The notes beneath the pieces were generated by a model. The model ran no database searches. It saw only the letters and a program-made list of their open reading frames with translations, and was not told the origin of the DNA. Made by a program: the position numbers and the translations under genes. Of a DNA stretch of 16,895 nt, positions 13,051-16,895 are shown in pieces. The DNA comes from an uncultured Collinsella sp. (lineage in GTDB: Bacteria; Actinomycetota; Coriobacteriia; Coriobacteriales; Coriobacteriaceae). Location of the stretch: contig CATZRJ010000037.1 of assembly GCA_958423535.1 (NCBI GenBank), positions 1 through 16,895 on the forward strand, given 5' to 3'. Every line of letters starts with the position of its first letter. Positions within the stretch are counted from its first letter, which is position 1.

Positions 13051-13635
13051 TTACAGCTTGTTAGCGATCTTCTTTGCCGTGCGCTTAACGCCGGCCACCA
13101 GGCCTCCTGCAGGATGCTCCTTCTCGTATGCTAGGCGCTTCTCGCGCTTGGCGTACTCTTCGACGATGATGTCGCCATACTCGTCTTCGATCTTGTCGAA
13201 GAAGTCGACGGCGCCCTTAATTTCCTCAGCGGTCGGGTGTCCCTTTTGGACACCGCCGGCGAGCTTGAACGGTCCCCACGTATCAAAGCCGGGGCAGCCG
13301 TAGACACCCATAAAGATGGCCTGCCTCATGCGGCAGATGCCATCGATATCCTTGCCGTACCATTTGTTTTTGCCACCGTAGGTCATAAGGCCAAACACCT
13401 TGTCCTGCGGCTGCAGCACGTTCGTGAGCACGCGTGCCATGTCCTTGTCGATCTCGGAGTAATAGATGCCCGTGGCGACACCGATCAGATGATATTCGTG
13501 CAGGTCGGGGTACTCGTTTTTACCGAGCGCCTTGACGTCGAGGGTATCGATCTCGGGGTGTGCCTCGACGATGGCGTCCACGAGCTTTTTCGTATTGCCG
13601 TGATGGCGCGAGGCGTAGAGGATGATGGTTCGCAT
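13051..13635 (-). CDS. Flavodoxin-family protein
   Basis: A 194-residue soluble protein with a flavodoxin-like FMN-binding fold. The phosphate-binding loop is visible as YASRHHGNTKKL (7-18). The second loop IGVATGIYYSEID (51-63) and the third, GLMTYGGKNKWYG (82-94), are in the expected positions, and CPGFDTWGPFKLAGGVQKGHP (114-134) resembles the C-terminal region of stand-alone flavodoxin-family proteins. A basic tail (VKRTAKKIANKL) ends the chain. I use the ATG at 13635, which starts the first beta strand (MRTIILYAS) and follows AAAGG; the upstream in-frame start adds ten unfamily-like residues. It is oriented against the sugar genes and seems unrelated to them. Its electron-transfer partner is unknown. 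Confidence 0.87.
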   Translation of the reverse strand: MRTIILYASRHHGNTKKLVDAIVEAHPEIDTLDVKALGKNEYPDLHEYHLIGVATGIYYSEIDKDMARVLTNVLQPQDKVFGLMTYGGKNKWYGKDIDGICRMRQAIFMGVYGCPGFDTWGPFKLAGGVQKGHPTAEEIKGAVDFFDKIEDEYGDIIVEEYAKREKRLAYEKEHPAGGLVAGVKRTAKKIANKL

Positions 13636-13791
13636 AAGAAGGCCTTTCAGCTGTAATTGCATCAATGTCTGTATGGTACCCCGTTACATGGCTGGGATAC
13701 CGGACGCATCGATGAACGTGCGGGTTTGTCCTTTGGTTAGGGCCGAGACGGGTACTTGCGAGCAAAAAGCAGTTGTTCGAAAGGATGGGCA

Positions 13792-14673
13792 ATGGAATAC
13801 GCTCTCTCCAACGATTCGATTTCTATTAAGGTGTCCACGGCTGGTGGTTCGTTTACCTCGATCGAGGCCGGAGGTCGCGAGTATCTGTGGCAGGGCGATC
13901 CCGCCGTGTGGTCCGGCCAGGCACCGATTTGCTTCCCGATTTGCGGAGGCTTGCGCGACAACAGCGCCATGACGTTTGCCGGGCATCATGTAAAGCTCGC
14001 TCGCCACGGGTTTGCGCGCAAACAGGAGTGGAAGCTGCTGAGCCAGAGCGAGAACGAGCTGGCGATGTGCCTGGCTTCGGAGGATAACGCCGCGCTGCTG
14101 AGCGATTATCCGTACCCGTTTAAGCTTGTCGCTCGTTATACGCTTGAGGGGGATGCCGTTCGCGTCTCCTATGAGGTGACCAACGAGGGGACTGAGGACA
14201 TGCCGTTCTTTATCGGCGGTCATCCCGGCTTTAGGTGTCCGCTCGATGAGGGCGAGGCCTATACGGACTACGAGCTGCGCTTTGAGAAGGATGAGGCTGC
14301 GGAGCTCTGCACCGCCGTTCCCTCGACTGGCTTGATTGATGTGGACAGGCGCTCCAAGAACCCCATGGTTGGAAAGACGCTGCCCCTGTCACATGAGCTC
14401 TTCGATTTTGCGGAGACCATCTTTGACGTGCTCGAGAGCCGTCAGGTCACGCTTTCCAAAAAGGGCGAGGACAAGGGCGTCCGCCTGAGCTTTGAGGGCT
14501 TCCCGTATCTCATTGTGTGGAGTAAGCCCGAGGGCGATTTTGTGGCGGTTGAGCCTTGGGGCGGTCTCTCGACCTGCTCCGATGAGGACGACGTGCTTGA
14601 GCATAAGCGCGGCTGCCTTGTCGCCAAGCCCAAGGAGACCGTCGTTCGCTCGTTCACGATTGAGATTCTGTAA
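13792..14673 (+). CDS. Aldose 1-epimerase family protein (GalM/LacX-like mutarotase)
   Basis: A 293-residue member of the aldose 1-epimerase superfamily, LacX-like by length. These enzymes interconvert alpha and beta anomers of hexoses or hexose phosphates. The catalytic residues can be located: His72 in ARHGFAR (70-76), His144 in IGGHPGF (141-147) and the general base Glu254 in FVAVEPWGG. The start at 13792 follows a GAAAGGATG RBS; an earlier in-frame TTG adds residues without family character. It is followed 59 nt later by the LacC-like kinase, with which it is probably co-transcribed, as lacX and tagatose genes often lie together. The exact substrate is not determined. Confidence 0.88.
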   Translation: MEYALSNDSISIKVSTAGGSFTSIEAGGREYLWQGDPAVWSGQAPICFPICGGLRDNSAMTFAGHHVKLARHGFARKQEWKLLSQSENELAMCLASEDNAALLSDYPYPFKLVARYTLEGDAVRVSYEVTNEGTEDMPFFIGGHPGFRCPLDEGEAYTDYELRFEKDEAAELCTAVPSTGLIDVDRRSKNPMVGKTLPLSHELFDFAETIFDVLESRQVTLSKKGEDKGVRLSFEGFPYLIVWSKPEGDFVAVEPWGGLSTCSDEDDVLEHKRGCLVAKPKETVVRSFTIEIL

Positions 14674-14732
14674 TTCCGTTTTGTCGACTCGTATCGCGAG
14701 GCACAAGGAGCCTGCGAGATAAGGAGCTAAAA

Positions 14733-15668
14733 ATGATCCTCACCGTTACGATGAACCCGTCTGTCGATACGCGCTATCAGCTCGATGAGCTCATTATCGA
14801 CGACGTCAACCGTGTGACGCCCGAAAAGACCGCCGGCGGCAAGGGCCTCAACGTGGCCCGCGTGCTGGGTCAGCTGGGCGACGACGTTGTGGCAACCGGT
14901 CTGCTCGGCGGCCACATGGGCGCCTACATGGCTGAGCTCATGGACGCCAACGGTATTAACAACGACTTTGTGCCCATCAAGGGCGAGACTCGAATTTGCC
15001 TCAACATTCTCCACGCCGGCAACCAGACCGAGCTGCTCGAGAGCGGCCCGACAATTGCCCCCGAGGAGCTCGATGCCTTTACCGACAAGTTTACCGAGCT
15101 TGCAGGTAAGGCCGACGTCGTCACCATCTCGGGTTCGCTGCCCCGCGGCGTCGAGGCGGACTACTACGCCAAGATCACGGGCATTGCCGAGAACGCCGGA
15201 GCCAAGGTGCTGCTCGATACCTCGGGTGCCTCGCTCGAGGCTGCGCTCAAGTCCGAGGTTAAGCCCGAGCTGGTCAAGCCTAACCTGACCGAGATCAACG
15301 GCCTTCTGGGCACGAGCTTTACCACCGACGATGTGGACGAGCTCCGCGCCGCGCTCGCTTCTGACGCCCGCTTCTCCGATATCCCCTGGGTCGTCGTGTC
15401 CATGGGCGCTGCCGGCTCCGTTGGCTTCCACAATGGTCGTGCGTTCCGCGCAAAGACGCCCGATATCCCTGCCGTTAACGCAACGGGCTCTGGTGACTCC
15501 ACTATCGCAGGCTTCGCGCATGCCATCGCTGCTGGCGCAGACGACGAGACGGTGCTGCGAACCGCCAACACTTGCGGCAAGCTCAACGCCATGGATCCTA
15601 TGACCGGCCATCTGGTCATGGACCGTTGGGACGAGGTCTACAACGGCGTTGTCGTGACCGAGCTGTAA
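14733..15668 (+). CDS. lacC: PfkB-family tagatose-6-phosphate kinase (LacC type)
   Basis: A 311-residue PfkB-family sugar kinase, normal length. LacC phosphorylates tagatose-6-phosphate at C1 to tagatose-1,6-bisphosphate. Visible motifs are the N-terminal TVTMNPSVD (4-12), the glycine-rich TAGGKGLNVARVL (33-45) and the C-terminal anion-hole motif NATGSGDSTIAGF with catalytic Asp255. The segment LNILHAGNQTELLESGP (90-106) resembles LacC more than the 1-phosphofructokinase FruK, which is the main alternative. AAGGAG (14721-14726) lies 6 nt before the ATG. With AgaS upstream producing tagatose-6-phosphate, this kinase fits the next step. No tagatose-bisphosphate aldolase is seen in the window. 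Confidence 0.87.
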   Translation: MILTVTMNPSVDTRYQLDELIIDDVNRVTPEKTAGGKGLNVARVLGQLGDDVVATGLLGGHMGAYMAELMDANGINNDFVPIKGETRICLNILHAGNQTELLESGPTIAPEELDAFTDKFTELAGKADVVTISGSLPRGVEADYYAKITGIAENAGAKVLLDTSGASLEAALKSEVKPELVKPNLTEINGLLGTSFTTDDVDELRAALASDARFSDIPWVVVSMGAAGSVGFHNGRAFRAKTPDIPAVNATGSGDSTIAGFAHAIAAGADDETVLRTANTCGKLNAMDPMTGHLVMDRWDEVYNGVVVTEL

Positions 15669-15701
15669 GGGCTTGGGCGTCGGTCCCGGCATCGCTTGCT
15701 A

Positions 15702-15833
15702 GCTCATGTCGACGACAAGTGCGATAGCATTATGTCGGGGCGCGACGCCGACGTTGTCGTGTTCAATCCCGACCTTACCCTGGTCGAGACGTATGTGGGC
15801 GGCAACAGCGTCGGTAACGCGTTTATCGAGTAG
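15702..15833 (+). pseudogene. 3' remnant of a second nagA-like deacetylase gene
   Basis: Reading from 15702 to the TAG at 15831-15833 gives 43 residues that align without gaps to residues 347-389 of the deacetylase at 11806-12975. I count 33 of 43 identical, including GRDAD and LTLVETYVGG, and both end with the stop at the same place. Just upstream, CCCGGCA at 15685-15691 resembles the preceding residues of the intact gene, but about 4 extra bases shift the frame. No start codon, RBS or metal-binding residues remain. It lies between the LacC-like gene and the YhcH gene, so a second deacetylase gene was probably lost here by deletion. Confidence 0.85.
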
Positions 15834-15865
15834 CCGCCAAAGAAACGATCCGAGAGGGGATTTAG

Positions 15866-16339
15866 ATGATTTACGGTGCACTGGGCGATATCGAGGAGTA
15901 CCGCGGAATGCTCAAGGGCCTCGACGTGCTGATCGACTGGCTCGAGGAGAACGACCCGGCGGAGCTCGAGGTCGGCAGCCATCCGATTCTGGGCGACAAG
16001 GTCTATGCGAACGTCATGGCTCCCACGACGCGTCCCGAGGCCGAGGCTCACTATGAGACGCATCAGCGCTATCACGACCTGCAGATCGATGTCGAGGGTC
16101 GCGAGGCCTTTAAGGTCGCTACGGGCAGCCTGACGCTGGTTCAGGAGTTTGACGAGAAGGATGACTACGATCTGGTCGATTCCGACGCTTCGATCGCCGG
16201 CGATCTTGCCGACGACAAGTTTGCGCTGTTTGTTGCCGGCGAGCCTCATATGCCCACGCTCGAGTTCTCGGGCGATGGTGCACAGCCGGTCAAGAAGATC
16301 TGCTTTAAGCTGCTTGCAGATGCTTACTGGGAGGAGTAA
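15866..16339 (+). CDS. YhcH/YjgK/YiaL family protein (probable sugar anomerase)
   Basis: A 157-residue protein of the YhcH/YjgK/YiaL (DUF386, cupin-like) family, normal length. Members are linked to sialic acid and other sugar catabolism; NanQ of E. coli acts as a sialic acid anomerase. The typical N-terminus MIYGALGDIEEYRG (1-14) and the probable metal ligands in YETHQRYHDLQ (63-73; Glu64, His66, His70) and GEPHMP (125-130; His128) are all present. An RBS (GAGAGGGGA) precedes the ATG. It follows the deacetylase remnant by 32 nt and could read through from the LacC-like gene. An anomer-converting role for an amino-sugar phosphate fits the locus, but is an inference. Confidence 0.9.
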   Translation: MIYGALGDIEEYRGMLKGLDVLIDWLEENDPAELEVGSHPILGDKVYANVMAPTTRPEAEAHYETHQRYHDLQIDVEGREAFKVATGSLTLVQEFDEKDDYDLVDSDASIAGDLADDKFALFVAGEPHMPTLEFSGDGAQPVKKICFKLLADAYWEE

Positions 16340-16399
16340 CGCGCTGCTCGGCTGAGCTGTTCGTGTTGTGAGCGTTTTCCTTTGGAGGAGCGCGCTTAG

Positions 16400-16443
16400 G
16401 CCCCGCTGATCGCGGTTCCTTTGGGGATTGCGGCTGGCGGGGC
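16400..16443 (+). terminator. Terminator after the YhcH-family gene
   Basis: GCCCCGC (16400-16406) pairs with GCGGGGC (16437-16443), followed by TTTTTG. The 30-nt loop contains further self-complementary bases (CGC at 16411-16413, GCG at 16430-16432). It probably ends the mutarotase-kinase-anomerase transcript. The rest of 16340-16556 shows no gene. Confidence 0.75.
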
Positions 16444-16556
16444 TTTTTGTTGAGTAGGGGAGTTGCCGGCGGCGTTGTGCTTGGATTGGCATTGTGCGAT
16501 AAATCGGGGCTTATAGGACAAAATGTGTGTCCCGATAGAACATCCGTTTCCATCCA

Positions 16557-16832
16557 TTAATCCAGCCAGAACGGGTACGGGTCCCTGTGGTGGAGGTCCT
16601 CCCACACTGCCCTGTCGCCCCACTCCGGCCCTCCGTCGTCACGCGACGGCGAGGCGGAGTAGACGCTGAACAGGAAGTCGATGTCCGCGTCGGTCGGCAT
16701 CGCGGCGAGCTTCTCGCGCGCCGTCCTCGCGTCCCCCGAGTGCGCGTGGCACCACCAGAACACCGCCTTCACGCGCTTGACCGACGTCAGCCCCCGGTGG
16801 TTGCGCAGGACGGCCCTCAGCTGCGAGTTCAC
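16557..16832 (-). pseudogene. C-terminal fragment of an IS1249/IS256-like transposase
   Basis: The - strand frame encodes 91 residues beginning at a GTG, with VNSQLRAVLRNHRGLTSVKR and AVFWWCHAHSG near the start. The codons just before the GTG read E-G-G, giving EGGVNSQLR, which resembles the segment around the catalytic Glu of IS1249-type transposases (IEGGVN...LR..HRG). A TAA three codons further upstream closes the frame, and no RBS or N-terminal domain is present, so the gene is 5'-truncated or frameshifted. Its codon usage is much richer in C-ending codons than the neighbouring genes, consistent with mobile DNA. The sequence from 16833 to the window end continues without a recognisable frame. 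The family assignment is from memory of the motif. Confidence 0.6.
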
Positions 16833-16895
16833 CCCTCCCTCGTGTTAGCGTCAATCTATTTTTCACCAGTTTCGCTAAACAGGCGCGCCGTTCGC

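Noticed and set aside
13237..13656. + strand open frame opposite the flavodoxin gene
   Set aside because: The - strand frame has clear flavodoxin motifs; the + strand product has none.
14733..15668. Assignment of the PfkB kinase as 1-phosphofructokinase (FruK)
   Set aside because: No fructose PTS is adjacent and the segment LNILHAGNQTELLESGP fits LacC better; not fully excluded.
1..16895. CRISPR arrays, tRNA or rRNA genes, phage or toxin-antitoxin modules
   Set aside because: No regularly spaced repeats, cloverleaf structures, rRNA sequence or typical phage or toxin genes seen; the DUF2975-HTH pair is not a known toxin-antitoxin type.

Overview
The window looks like chromosomal DNA from a gut actinobacterium of the class Coriobacteriia, most probably Collinsella or a close relative. 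This is inferred from GC-rich coding sequence with actinobacterial codon preference, combined with a mannose-family PTS and Lac/Aga-type amino-sugar genes of the kind found in fermentative gut bacteria. No rRNA, tRNA or other taxonomic marker is present to prove it.

Left part (1-4650). Four tightly spaced + strand genes form an apparent operon: a beta-hydroxyacid dehydrogenase with a striking His/Cys-rich C-terminal tail, a small membrane protein, a HEAT-repeat protein and an NAD-type isocitrate dehydrogenase-like enzyme. A hairpin and a terminator follow. Next is a single gene for a membrane-anchored protein with a long acidic cytoplasmic arm and a SurA/PrsA-like exported domain, closed by its own terminator.

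Middle (4680-6283). A - strand pair encodes a DUF2975 membrane protein and a small Xre-type regulator, an arrangement that recurs in many Gram-positive genomes. A 0.7 kb non-coding region separates this pair from the divergent PTS operon. It is AT-richer than its surroundings and packed with palindromes and direct repeats, including LacI/CcpA-like sites and a GntR-type site.

Right part (6284-16340). This is an amino-sugar locus. The PTS operon is EIIA, a YajC-like protein, EIIB, EIIC and EIID, ending in a strong terminator. A GntR/UTRA regulator follows, then an AgaS-type SIS isomerase/deaminase and a NagA/AgaA-type deacetylase. A flavodoxin gene lies on the - strand, followed by a GalM/LacX-like mutarotase, a LacC-like tagatose-6-phosphate kinase, a 3' remnant of a second deacetylase gene, and a YhcH-type sugar anomerase. 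The simplest reading is uptake of GalNAc (or a related galacto-configured amino sugar) as the 6-phosphate, then deacetylation, deamination/isomerisation to tagatose-6-phosphate and phosphorylation to tagatose-1,6-bisphosphate. The aldolase is not in the window. A 13-bp operator core is shared exactly between the PTS upstream region and the agaS promoter, tying both to the GntR regulator between them.

Right edge (16557-16895). A 5'-truncated, GC-rich transposase fragment sits on the - strand and is probably the decayed end of an insertion sequence.

I did not find a clear-cut undescribed system. The best leads are the His/Cys-tailed dehydrogenase operon, the operator-dense PTS control region with a possible Shine-Dalgarno-sequestering hairpin, the EIID extracellular insertion and the deacetylase remnant.
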